Shown here: piece after piece, positions 12,302-20,429 of the stretch
How positions within the stretch are numbered: the stretch's first letter is position 1
Layout of the letters: each line of letters starts with the position of its first letter
NCBI GenBank assembly: GCA_049680625.1
Contig: JBAUID010000132.1
Location: 1 to 21,958 of the forward strand
DNA: 21,958 nt
From: JAUIAI01 sp049680625
GTDB lineage: Bacteria > Pseudomonadota > Gammaproteobacteria > Burkholderiales > Burkholderiaceae_E
Direction of reading: 5' to 3'
Notes under the pieces: generated by a model
What the model saw: the letters and a program-made list of their open reading frames with translations, nothing else
The model's database searches: none
What the model was told of the DNA's origin: nothing
Translations under genes and position numbers: made by a program

Positions 12302-12766
12302 ATGTCTGCGTACGAACTGGCGCAGTTAAACGTGGCAACCATGAAAGAACCGTTTGATTCGCCCGGGATGGCCGAATTTGTCGCGAATCTCGATCGTATT
12401 AACACGCTGGCGGAAAGTTCTTCTGGTTTTGTGTGGCGTTTGCAAACCGACGCGGGTGACGCAACGTCTATCCGCCCGTTGGGCGAGAATGTACTGGTTA
12501 ACGTGAGCGTCTGGAAAGACACCGACTCTTTGAGAAAATTTGTTTACAACTCAGACCATGTCAGCATCATGCGCCGGCGTAAAGAATGGTTTGAGCAAAT
12601 GCCAGAAGCCCATGTGGTGCTTTGGTGGGTTCGCCAGGGGCAACGCCCGACGGAGTCCGAGGCAATTGAAAAGCTGAAGTTGCTTCACCAGCTCGGGGCA
12701 ACCGAAAAGGCGTTTTCGTTTCGAGATGTGTTTCCCCCACCGAATGAAATGTCGGGTGTCCGGTGA
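12302..12766 (+). CDS. DUF3291-family protein
   Basis: A 154-aa protein of the DUF3291 family, small ferredoxin-like (dimeric alpha/beta barrel) proteins of unknown function. Visible blocks: YELAQLNVATMKEPFDSP at the N-terminus, SSGFVWRLQTD, then LVNVSVWKDTDSLRKFVY and a C-terminal MPEAHVVLWWV, the typical order. GGAGG (12293-12297) lies five bases before the ATG, the best ribosome-binding site in this region. It is close behind the NYN gene. Relatives are common in soil and marine proteobacteria and as single-gene accessory units. Confidence 0.85.
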   Translation: MSAYELAQLNVATMKEPFDSPGMAEFVANLDRINTLAESSSGFVWRLQTDAGDATSIRPLGENVLVNVSVWKDTDSLRKFVYNSDHVSIMRRRKEWFEQMPEAHVVLWWVRQGQRPTESEAIEKLKLLHQLGATEKAFSFRDVFPPPNEMSGVR

Positions 12767-12803
12767 GTTTCGGCCGGCCTAAGCTGATTATGAGTGTAAG
12801 ACT

Positions 12804-13232
12804 ATGGTAAAGAATGATGCATCGCATGGTGACGTCGATGGGGGCGGCGATAGTGCGACTGAGGCTGCGATAGTGTCGGCAACAGCTGTACTTGTTGCCC
12901 ATTTTGCGGCGCTGAATGCTGGCGATGAGTCAGCGCTCAACGATACGTTGCACTTTCCGCACTACCGGCTTTCGCAGGGACGGCTCAAGACCTGGCCAGC
13001 CCCTGGCAGCTACCTCGCCGATTTTCGTCTTCGCACAACACTGGACTGGCACCATAGCACGCTGGACTCTCACGATGTCATTGCAGCCAGTAAAGACAAA
13101 GTTCACCTTGATGTGGTGTTTACCCGGTATCGAATTGATAACTCGGCTATCGGAAGTTACCGTTCCCTGTGGGTTTTTAGCTTGTTGGAAGGCCGTTGGG
13201 CTGCTCAGCTGAGGTCCAGCTTTGCGCAATAA
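12804..13232 (+). CDS. NTF2/SnoaL-like fold protein
   Basis: A 142-aa protein of the NTF2-like superfamily. The first 25 residues are low in conserved character; the domain begins about residue 28 with VLVAHFAALNAGDESALNDT and LHFPHYRLSQG, followed by YLADFRLRTTLDWHH, KVHLDVVFTRYR and SLWVFSLLEGRWAAQ. This is a single cone-shaped domain with no catalytic residues I can name. It may begin at 12804 or at a later codon, as no strong Shine-Dalgarno is seen. A terminator-like hairpin follows at 13293. Confidence 0.75.
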   Translation: MVKNDASHGDVDGGGDSATEAAIVSATAVLVAHFAALNAGDESALNDTLHFPHYRLSQGRLKTWPAPGSYLADFRLRTTLDWHHSTLDSHDVIAASKDKVHLDVVFTRYRIDNSAIGSYRSLWVFSLLEGRWAAQLRSSFAQ

Positions 13233-13292
13233 ACCGAAAAATTTTCTGACAATAGCCGTTGATTTTCGACGCGGTAGTAAACTGATTGTGGC

Positions 13293-13336
13293 GGCCAGGC
13301 CGAGTTAACCCGGATGATTGTTTGGTCTGGCCTTTT
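13293..13336 (+). terminator. putative intrinsic terminator
   Basis: GGCCAGGCC (13293-13301) pairs with GGTCTGGCC (13324-13332) at eight of nine positions and is followed by TTTT. The loop is long (22 nt) and the T-run short, so strength is uncertain. The rest of 13233-13485 holds no gene. Confidence 0.45.
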
Positions 13337-13485
13337 GCCGGGGGGTTTTGCGAATGAGGTTGGTAACGAGGGCCTAGAGTTGTTTTCAGAAATAGCCGTA
13401 CAGATTCTGCTTCGTCTCGAGGGTGGCAAGCGCCGTTGTCGTGCGATCCCGGGCAGACTAAATTGTTCCGCCTGAATACCAGCGC

Positions 13486-14073
13486 GTGACAAATCTACGC
13501 GAGCTGATGTCTCGCCACCCAGTCGAAGGTTGTGTTGAAGCTGTCATCCTTCGGCCTGCGCGTAAGGTGGATGCTATCGGTGTTGAGCAGGCGCTGGCGA
13601 TTCCCGGGCGCGGGCTGGAAGGTGATCGTTATGCTCAGGGTGAACGAGCCGGTTCTGTGCCACGTGCACGTCAGATGACGATTGTGCAGGCTGAACATTT
13701 GCCCTTGGTGGCTGCCTGGACAGGGCATAGTGCAATTGACCCCCGATGGTTGCGGCGTAACCTGGTGGTTTCTGGTATCAACCTGTTGTCAATGCGCTCC
13801 CCTTTTCCAGAACTCAAGTTTCTCTGGCGAATTGGTACCGAAGCAATCATTGAGGTTAGCGGTCCGTGCGACCCGTGTTCACGAATGGAGTCCATGCTGG
13901 GCGACGGTGGGTATAACGCGCTGCGCGGCCACGGCGGGCTGACGGCCCGTATCCTCGTCGGCGGTCTCATTCGCGTTGGTGACCGGGTGACAATTGAAAC
14001 AGCGACTCAGCCTGAGAGCGCCGCCGGGATTGAAAAAGACAAACCTTACTCAAAACCTGGCGCACCAGGTTGA
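13486..14073 (+). CDS. MOSC-domain protein
   Basis: A 195-aa MOSC (molybdenum cofactor sulfurase C-terminal) domain protein, of the small stand-alone type like YiiM. Such proteins bind molybdenum cofactor and pass sulfur or reducing power. Motifs: GRGLEGDRY (41-49), RQMTIVQAEHL (62-72), RWLRRNLVVSGINLL (87-101) and GPCDPCSRME (127-135), with C128 and C131 at the conserved cysteine position. The GTG at 13486 is the longest start; ATG 13507 is possible. It ends 34 bases before selO on the same strand, so the two are probably co-transcribed. The C-terminal 25 residues are low-complexity and unconserved. Confidence 0.87.
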   Translation: MTNLRELMSRHPVEGCVEAVILRPARKVDAIGVEQALAIPGRGLEGDRYAQGERAGSVPRARQMTIVQAEHLPLVAAWTGHSAIDPRWLRRNLVVSGINLLSMRSPFPELKFLWRIGTEAIIEVSGPCDPCSRMESMLGDGGYNALRGHGGLTARILVGGLIRVGDRVTIETATQPESAAGIEKDKPYSKPGAPG

Positions 14074-14107
14074 TCGCGAGATTTAGTGCAGCGCAATAAG
14101 GAACAAA

Positions 14108-15679
14108 ATGAATACATCTATCCCTTCAACTTCATCCGGCGCATCGATCTCAACCAGCATGGCCACAGCTGAGGCGGGCTTTCTGTTTGATAATACCTAC
14201 GCTCAGGAGCTCGAAGGTCTGTATGCCCCGTGGCATGCCACTCCGGTAAAGCAACCCGCTCTGGTAAAGCTGAATACAGCGCTGGCAGTGGAACTGGGTT
14301 TGAACACAGATTTTTTAGAGTCGTCTGCTGGGGTTGCGGTGTTGTCGGGTAACGAAGTGCCACCTGGGGCGAGTCCGTTGGCGCAGGCTTACGCGGGTCA
14401 TCAGTTTGGCGGCTATTCGCCCCAGTTAGGTGACGGCAGGGCGCTGTTGATTGGTGAAATTGTTGATCAACGCGCAAAGCGTCGTGACATTGCACTAAAG
14501 GGTTCGGGCCGAACGCCGTTTTCACGGCGTGGCGACGGCAAGGCGGCGTTGGGCCCGGTGCTGCGCGAATATCTAATTAGTGAATCGATGCACGCGCTGG
14601 GTATTCCTACCACGCGGGCGTTGGCCGCAGTCACTACCGGCGAAGCGGTGCAACGCGAAACCATGTTGCCTGGTGCTGTTCTGACCCGGGTAGCGAGCAG
14701 CCACATTCGGGTGGGGACTTTCCAGTTTTTTGCCAATCGCGATGACAACACGGTCTTGCGTCGTCTGGCGGACTACACTATTAACCGACACTATCCGCAT
14801 CTGCAGTCTGATGCCGATCCGTATTTAGGTTTGCTCCGAGAGGTTAGCGAAGCTCAAGCCAGTTTGGTTGCGCAATGGATGCTGGTTGGTTTTATTCACG
14901 GGGTGATGAATACAGATAACGTCACGGTGTCCGGAGAAACTATCGACTACGGCCCGTGTGCATTTATGGACCGCTACGACCCGGCAACCGTTTATAGCTC
15001 GATAGATCAATACGGTCGGTATGCTTATATCAATCAGCCACCTATTGCACAGTGGAATCTGGGCCGGTTTGCAGAGGCGTTGTTACCGCTAATTGATAGC
15101 GACAGTGAAAAGTCGGTGGAATTGGCCCTGGAGGTTGTCAATGCTTACCCTGATCGTTACCAGCACTATTGGTTGCAAGGGATGCGACGCAAGCTCGGTC
15201 TGACTGTCGAAGCCGCAGAAGACCTGACGCTTGCCCAGGGCTTTCTGACGGCAATGGAAGGTCAGGCGGTTGACTATACGCAGGCGTTTCGCCAACTATC
15301 AGATCTGGTCGATCCCTCTGGCTCCTCTGACATCGCCGGTGCGTCCGACAATGGGGCCGGCGGCTTGCGCCAACTGTATTCCAACCCGGAGGCTTTGAAT
15401 CGCTGGCTGGAAAGCTGGCGGGCACGAATTGCAAGCGAACCGGTTGAGCCTGCCCAACGGGCTGCACTCATGCGTTCGGTTAATCCGGTTTATATTCCGC
15501 GCAATCACCGGGTTGAAGAGGCGCTCACGGCAGCCACAGAGCTGCACGACTTTCAACCTTTCGAAAAACTGTTGATGGTCTTGCAACAGCCGTTTGAAAC
15601 CCAACCGGCTTTCGAAACCTATGCCGGGCCAGCACCCGCAGAGCAATCGAAGACTTATCAGACTTTTTGCGGAACCTGA
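14108..15679 (+). CDS. selO: protein adenylyltransferase SelO (YdiU)
   Basis: A 523-aa SelO pseudokinase that transfers AMP from ATP to protein hydroxyls (AMPylation). Key residues stand at the spacing known for Pseudomonas syringae SelO: K131 in LKGSGRTPFSRRGDG, D270 and N271 in HGVMNTDN, and D280 in DYGPCAFMD; the glycine loop is QLGDGRA (106-112). The C-terminus ends TFCGT, with the conserved cysteine that is selenocysteine in some eukaryotes and may bridge to an active-loop cysteine for redox control. AAGGAAC lies four bases before the ATG. The first 20 serine/threonine-rich residues are an extension. It converges on corA, with 13 bases between stops. Confidence 0.96.
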   Translation: MNTSIPSTSSGASISTSMATAEAGFLFDNTYAQELEGLYAPWHATPVKQPALVKLNTALAVELGLNTDFLESSAGVAVLSGNEVPPGASPLAQAYAGHQFGGYSPQLGDGRALLIGEIVDQRAKRRDIALKGSGRTPFSRRGDGKAALGPVLREYLISESMHALGIPTTRALAAVTTGEAVQRETMLPGAVLTRVASSHIRVGTFQFFANRDDNTVLRRLADYTINRHYPHLQSDADPYLGLLREVSEAQASLVAQWMLVGFIHGVMNTDNVTVSGETIDYGPCAFMDRYDPATVYSSIDQYGRYAYINQPPIAQWNLGRFAEALLPLIDSDSEKSVELALEVVNAYPDRYQHYWLQGMRRKLGLTVEAAEDLTLAQGFLTAMEGQAVDYTQAFRQLSDLVDPSGSSDIAGASDNGAGGLRQLYSNPEALNRWLESWRARIASEPVEPAQRAALMRSVNPVYIPRNHRVEEALTAATELHDFQPFEKLLMVLQQPFETQPAFETYAGPAPAEQSKTYQTFCGT

Positions 15680-15692
15680 TCGCGTATTTGCC

Positions 15693-16838
15693 TCAGTGCT
15701 GTTTTCCGATCCAGCCTTTACGGTGGAAGAAATAGATTAACCCGCCGGCAACCGTCGCCATCAACAGCAAAGCCAGTGGGTATCCGTATTGCCAGCCGAG
15801 TTCGGGCATGTTCCAAGGTGATACCGAACGGTCGAAATTCATGCCAAACAGCCCGGTTATAAAGCTAAGCGGAATGAAAATGGTTGCGATTATCGTTAAA
15901 ACCTTCATCACTTCGTTCAGGCGGGTGCTCATACTCGACAAATACACGTCGAGCAGGCCGGCGGCTACTTCGCGGTAGGTTTCAACAATATCCATCAGCT
16001 GAATGACGTGGTCATAGCAGTCGCGAAAATACAGACGGGTGGCCTCGGTAACAATGGGGGTTTCGTCTCTGATGATGGTATTGACAAGCTCGCGCGTTGG
16101 CCAGATTACCCGGCGCAAAGCCAGCATGTCTCGACGCAACTGATGAAGCTGACGCACCAGGCCTGGGTCTGGGTGCTCGACCACTTCGTCTTCGAGTTGT
16201 TCGAGTGTTTCGCCGTACTGTTCGAACAACGGGTAGAAACTGTCAATAACGGTGTCAATCAGCGTGTAGGACAGGTAGTCGGCACCAGCTTGACGGATTC
16301 GGCCTTTGCTCTTTCGCAGCCGTTCCCGTACCGGATTAAAACAATCACCCGGTCTTTCCTGAAAGGTCAGCAGAAAACCGTGCCCGAGTAGCAAGGAAAA
16401 CTGCTCTGTTACCGACCCTTTGCCATCTTCGGGCATTCGCAGCACGATAAATACGTAATCATCGAATTCTTCAATCTTGGGTCGTTGATGAGGGCTCACA
16501 ACGTCTTCGAGGGTTAGGCGGTGCAGCCCAAATCTATTGCCGAGTCGTTCAATCAGTGCGGTATCGGCTAAGCCACTGACATCAACCCAAAGTGTTTTTT
16601 CTGTTCGGTCCAGGGCTTCAATGGCATCGATATTGCTGTCTTTTTGCTCGGAGAAACTGTTTGAGTCGTACAGAATTGTATTTAATACTGCCGGCCCGGC
16701 GTCTGCTTTTGACTCTACGGTGCCTGGCATGGTGCCGGGCGGGGCGCGTCTGGCCATACCGGCGAACGACCCGCCGGGTCGAATCGTAGCTAACCTGGAT
16801 TTTCGTTGGTGCAGAATCTTTTGTTTCTGGGGTTTCAT
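15693..16838 (-). CDS. corA: CorA-family magnesium/cobalt transporter
   Basis: A 381-aa CorA-type divalent cation channel of the inner membrane. After about 50 residues of basic, unconserved N-terminus comes the cytoplasmic domain (LWVDVSGLADTALIERLG, LEDVVSPHQRPKIEEFDDY), a long coiled helix, and two membrane segments at about 312-331 and 353-373. The signature GMN is at 332-334 (FITGLFGMNFDRS), the selectivity filter. The short periplasmic loop and basic tail (FFHRKGWIGKQH) are normal. The gene starts three bases after the MFS gene ends, so it is the last of a three-gene operon. Confidence 0.95.
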   Translation of the reverse strand: MKPQKQKILHQRKSRLATIRPGGSFAGMARRAPPGTMPGTVESKADAGPAVLNTILYDSNSFSEQKDSNIDAIEALDRTEKTLWVDVSGLADTALIERLGNRFGLHRLTLEDVVSPHQRPKIEEFDDYVFIVLRMPEDGKGSVTEQFSLLLGHGFLLTFQERPGDCFNPVRERLRKSKGRIRQAGADYLSYTLIDTVIDSFYPLFEQYGETLEQLEDEVVEHPDPGLVRQLHQLRRDMLALRRVIWPTRELVNTIIRDETPIVTEATRLYFRDCYDHVIQLMDIVETYREVAAGLLDVYLSSMSTRLNEVMKVLTIIATIFIPLSFITGLFGMNFDRSVSPWNMPELGWQYGYPLALLLMATVAGGLIYFFHRKGWIGKQH

Positions 16839-16841
16839 TGA

Positions 16842-18557
16842 TCAGGAGTTTTTCTTTCGCTTGGTGCTACGCGAATTTCGATCGTCCATGGTCACTCCGA
16901 GAAAACGCGAGATACGAATTGGTTTGTCCGAACGCTGCATCTTGGCGACTTCATCTTGAATGCGCCGGTCGGCTACAGTCATGCGCAAACGGGATCGTAT
17001 GTATTCGGCCCAGGAGGTAATGATGAAACGTTCGACGAAACGGTCTTCTTCGGATAAATCACGAAAAACCCGCCAGTCGTTGGCGCCGTTGCGTCGCCGG
17101 GTAGGTTCAACCCGCTGTATTGCCTGCAAAAAATCAGCGCGATTGTCTTTGTCAATACTGTATTCCAGTTGCACCAGTACGGGGCCGTCTTCCGGGTTTG
17201 GGTCTGCGGTTAGCGCAAGCTCGGGCAAAGCGGCATAGGGGGTGACATCAGCAGAGTTGCCCAGGCGAACTTCTACCCGGCGGTAGATAAAGTGCAACGC
17301 CATCAGCAAAATTGCGGATGACACAAGGGTTACCTGGGGCCCGGTTTCGTTGGCCAGCCAGCCCCACAGTGCGGACCCGATCGCCAGGCTGGCTTGTACT
17401 GCCAGCAAATTAATAGAGACGGCGCGCGCCCGGACCCAGCTTGGGGCAGAGCTTTGTGTGCCAGCGCCGAGGCTGGCTAAAACGCCAACCCAGGCGGCGC
17501 CGGCACCAAAAGCGCCAATGAACGCGATCCAGGTGATATGGCTGGAGGCAACCACCAGCGAGGACACAATCCAGAGCAACACGTTTGATGTCACGACGGT
17601 ATTGAGGGACATGCGTTGCAACTGTCGGGGCATGATCAGCGCGGCAATAACCGCGCCAGTGCCGAACAGGCCGAAGATCAAACCATAGCCGCCCGCCCCA
17701 AGCCCCAGCTGGTCGCGTGCGATCACTGGTAACAAAGCCCACAACGCACTGGCGCAAATGCTGAAGGCGAGTGTGCGACCGATCAGCGAACGCATCTCAA
17801 GCGAATGGCGGGTATAACGCAAACCGCTGCGTACCCCGGCCAGTAATTTTTCAGGCACCCCGGGCGGGCGGGCGCTTTGTGATCGCCAGCCGAACAAGGC
17901 AATCAGCATAAAGGTTAAGAACAAGGCACTGGTCAATAGTGAACTGCCCGAGCCTTTCCAGGTTGCAATTGCTCCGGCCATCGCCGGGCCAACTGCTCGC
18001 GACACGTTAAACGCCACCGCATTGAGAGCTACGGCGCGCGGCAGTTCGTCCGGGTCTACCAATTCGTTAACGCTGGCTATTTGTGCCGGCAGATAAAACG
18101 CAAAACCAACCCCGACAACGAAGGTAAACGTGAGTAGTAAGACTGGGGTTAGCCAGCCGGACAAAGTAATGCCGGCAAGAATCAGGGTGCCAGCTAACAA
18201 AATCGACTGGGCAGCGCGAATAACCCGGGTGCGTTCGACAATATCGGCAAGCGCGCCGGCAAACAGACCGAACAACAGGGTCGGCAGGGTTGAGGCCGTT
18301 TGCACCAGCGCAACCATCAGGGCCGATGGGGTCAGCGTGGCCATCAGCCATGCGGATGTGGTCACCATCATCGTGAAGCCCAGGGCTGTACCAACCGCAC
18401 CAAAATAAAAGCGCCTGAACCGGTGATGTCTAAGTGGCGAATTTTTCAGAAAGCCAGTTGGCGGCTCGTCTTCTGTCGAATCCTCAACCTCGATTTGCGC
18501 AGTAGAAAGATTCTGCGTGGACGGGTTAGGTTTCGATTCAGGAATGGGAGCCACCAA
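16842..18557 (-). CDS. MFS transporter with C-terminal ABM-like domain
   Basis: A 571-aa major-facilitator transporter of the MFS_3 ('transmembrane secretion effector', EntS-like) group. About 45 residues precede the first membrane segment; RRFYFGAVGTALGFTMM opens the 12-segment region, with the conserved loop LFAGALADIVERTRVIRAAQ and DPDELPRAVALNAVAFNVSRAVGPAMAG. After about residue 450 a soluble domain follows (VLVQLEYSIDKDNRADFLQA, then WRVFRDLSEEDRFVERFI), like the antibiotic-biosynthesis-monooxygenase fold seen in this family. The exported substrate is unknown. It overlaps the hydrolase gene by 20 bases and lies three bases from corA. Confidence 0.9.
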   Translation of the reverse strand: MVAPIPESKPNPSTQNLSTAQIEVEDSTEDEPPTGFLKNSPLRHHRFRRFYFGAVGTALGFTMMVTTSAWLMATLTPSALMVALVQTASTLPTLLFGLFAGALADIVERTRVIRAAQSILLAGTLILAGITLSGWLTPVLLLTFTFVVGVGFAFYLPAQIASVNELVDPDELPRAVALNAVAFNVSRAVGPAMAGAIATWKGSGSSLLTSALFLTFMLIALFGWRSQSARPPGVPEKLLAGVRSGLRYTRHSLEMRSLIGRTLAFSICASALWALLPVIARDQLGLGAGGYGLIFGLFGTGAVIAALIMPRQLQRMSLNTVVTSNVLLWIVSSLVVASSHITWIAFIGAFGAGAAWVGVLASLGAGTQSSAPSWVRARAVSINLLAVQASLAIGSALWGWLANETGPQVTLVSSAILLMALHFIYRRVEVRLGNSADVTPYAALPELALTADPNPEDGPVLVQLEYSIDKDNRADFLQAIQRVEPTRRRNGANDWRVFRDLSEEDRFVERFIITSWAEYIRSRLRMTVADRRIQDEVAKMQRSDKPIRISRFLGVTMDDRNSRSTKRKKNS

Positions 18558-19422
18558 GAATATTGCTAGTCATCGCGCGTGGATCACGGTGCGGCCAGCT
18601 ATTGCTGTCTACCCCATGCAGGAAATATTCTACGTGGGCATTGAATTGAGCCGGGTCCTCGAGGTTGATAGTGTGTCCTGCATTGGGCATGACGACCAGG
18701 CCTGCAGTCTGAATTGCCTGCTTCATCATGATGGCAGGTCCAAGACAAGGCCAGTCTTCATCACCGGTGATGATCAGCGTTGGCGCCGAGATACGTTTGA
18801 TTTTGTCTTGCAAGTCGTACAGAGACGGGCGCGACTTTTGAACACCTCGCATAGTGTTAGCAGACCCTTCAGTCGAGTGTTCACGCAATTGGTTCGCAAA
18901 CTCCTGCCAGCCTCGCGGGTCGCGATTCTGGAACTGAACGCGGGTTGGGCCAAGCGCGTACTGAATGGCAAACTGCTCCATTGACTGAGTTTCGATATTT
19001 GATGCCGTGGCCTGTGCTTCGTCGGCAAACTTTTTTCGTTGATCTGGCTCGGCCCCGTAGCCACAGCCGGCAATCACAAGGGATCGTGTGCGTTCGGGAT
19101 AAGTGAACCCAAAATGCAATGCGGCGAAACCACCCATCGACAGCCCAATCACGTTTGCCGTGGACACGTCGAGCACATCCATGACGGCGCGAATGTCATC
19201 GCGTGCTCGGTTCTGTGAGTAATGCTCGCCGGCCGGCACATCGGAAGGAGGGTAGCCACGGGCGTTAAAACTAATGCAATGGTAGCGCTGTCCGAAGTAG
19301 CGCATTTGAGGTTCCCAGGAACGGTGGTCACCAGCAAACTCGTGCACAAATATGATGGTTTCACCCGAGCCCACCGACTCATAAAAGAGCTTGATATCGT
19401 CATCAGTGGTTACAAAAGGCAT
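18538..19422 (-). CDS. alpha/beta-hydrolase
   Basis: A 294-aa alpha/beta-hydrolase-fold enzyme without signal peptide. Catalytic triad by position: S95 in VIGLSMGGFAALHFG, D223 (or D221) in LIITGDEDWPC, and H250 in MPNAGHTINLEDP. The oxyanion motif is FVHEFAGDHRSW (25-36), and the strand FNARGYPPSDVP is typical of esterases and C-C hydrolases. The substrate cannot be assigned; ring-cleavage hydrolases and 3-oxoadipate enol-lactonases look similar. It is the first gene of the - strand operon with the MFS transporter and CorA; the 20-base overlap with the MFS gene suggests coupled translation. Confidence 0.9.
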   Translation of the reverse strand: MPFVTTDDDIKLFYESVGSGETIIFVHEFAGDHRSWEPQMRYFGQRYHCISFNARGYPPSDVPAGEHYSQNRARDDIRAVMDVLDVSTANVIGLSMGGFAALHFGFTYPERTRSLVIAGCGYGAEPDQRKKFADEAQATASNIETQSMEQFAIQYALGPTRVQFQNRDPRGWQEFANQLREHSTEGSANTMRGVQKSRPSLYDLQDKIKRISAPTLIITGDEDWPCLGPAIMMKQAIQTAGLVVMPNAGHTINLEDPAQFNAHVEYFLHGVDSNSWPHRDPRAMTSNILGGSHS

Positions 19423-19497
19423 AGTGATCCTCGGCGACAGTAAGAATTGATTAGCTTAAGTTTACCCTTCGAGTGGCCCGTCTAACGATTGATTTGA

Positions 19498-19522
19498 GTC
19501 GTAACTGCCAGGGGGTTGCGAC
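19498..19522 (-). terminator. hairpin just after the SDR stop, possible terminator
   Basis: On the - strand GTCGCAAC (19522-19515) pairs with GTTACGAC (19505-19498) at seven of eight positions, with a 9-nt loop, directly after the SDR stop codon. There is no T-run, so it may be a weak or Rho-aided terminator between the SDR and hydrolase genes. Confidence 0.4.
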
Positions 19523-20305
19523 TTACAGGCTAGCCGTGATGCCGCCATCAACATAGAGTACGTGGCCATTGACAAAACTGGCAGCATCCGAGGCCAAAAA
19601 GATCGTGGCACCAATGAGTTCGCTGACATCACCCCATCGGCCAGCTGGGGTTCGGTTAGCCAGCCACGCCGTAAAAGCTTCGTCAGCAACCAGGGCCGCG
19701 GTGAGTTCAGTCTTGAAATAGCCCGGGGCCAGGCCGTTGATCTTCAGGCCGTATTTTGCCCAGTCGGTTGCCATGCCTTTGGTCAGATTGGCTACTGCAC
19801 CTTTGGACGCGGTATAAGGGGCAATACCGGGGCGTGCTAGCAGGCTTTGCACGGAGCAAACATTAATAATATTGCCGGCGCCGCGCTTGATCATATGACG
19901 GGCCACCGATTGACTGACGTGAAATACCGAGTAGACATTGGTGCGCATTAAGGTATCGAAGGCTCTCGGGTCGAAATCTTCCAGTGGCGACCGGTGTTGC
20001 ATGCCGGCGTTGTTGATCAGAATGTCGATTGGCCCGTTGTCAGCTTCATAAGCATTCACCGCGGCGTCTGTTGCAGCCTGGTCGGTGGCGTCAAAGGACA
20101 GTTCGTCGACCGTGGCGCTAACATCGCGCAGCCGCGCCGCAGCAGCGGTCAGCCGGGTTGTGTCACGACCATTCAGAATAACGTGTGCGCCTACGCCGGC
20201 CAGCCCGCCAGCCAGCGCAAATCCAATCCCCTGGCTGGAACCGGTGATAAGCGCGCGGCGCCCCTCGAGCGAAAACAGGCCAAGACCCGGTAAAGGCTTA
20301 TTCAA
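19523..20305 (-). CDS. idnO: SDR oxidoreductase, gluconate 5-dehydrogenase-like
   Basis: A 260-aa classical short-chain dehydrogenase. The cofactor motif is TGSSQGIG (21-28), NNAG is at 98-101, and the catalytic residues are S151, Y164 and K168 in VCSVQS and PYTASKGAVANL. The start FSLEGRRALITGSSQGIG and DWAKYGLKINGLAPGYFKT match the gluconate/5-ketogluconate reductase (IdnO/Gno) group. Its divergent neighbour is an idonate 5-dehydrogenase-like enzyme, and together they would interconvert L-idonate, 5-ketogluconate and D-gluconate. The shared intergenic region carries a GntR/IdnR-like palindrome. The specific substrate is inferred from this pairing. Confidence 0.85.
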   Translation of the reverse strand: MNKPLPGLGLFSLEGRRALITGSSQGIGFALAGGLAGVGAHVILNGRDTTRLTAAAARLRDVSATVDELSFDATDQAATDAAVNAYEADNGPIDILINNAGMQHRSPLEDFDPRAFDTLMRTNVYSVFHVSQSVARHMIKRGAGNIINVCSVQSLLARPGIAPYTASKGAVANLTKGMATDWAKYGLKINGLAPGYFKTELTAALVADEAFTAWLANRTPAGRWGDVSELIGATIFLASDAASFVNGHVLYVDGGITASL

Positions 20306-20365
20306 TGGTGCGCTCCTGATTTGCTACTGGTTGATTGCTGGGGAAACGTTCGGTTGCATCGCTTA

Positions 20366-20381
20366 ATGTTATCGCTAACAA
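20366..20381. promoter_or_regulatory. LacI/GntR-type operator between idnO and idnD
   Basis: TGTTA-TCGC-TAACA (20367-20380) is an inverted repeat with perfect 5-bp arms, close in form to the operators of the gluconate/idonate LacI-family regulators GntR and IdnR. It lies in the 124-bp gap between the two divergent genes and overlaps a possible -10 (TAACAA, 20376-20381) with TTGCAT (20354-20359) as -35, 16-bp spacing, for idnD. Confidence 0.6.
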
Positions 20382-20429
20382 TACAAATGAAGAAATACCG
20401 ACACTGTACAGAATCTAACGGGGGTAGCC

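Noticed and set aside
18130..18569. + strand frames opposite the MFS gene
   Set aside because: They are shadows of a well-supported - strand membrane protein.
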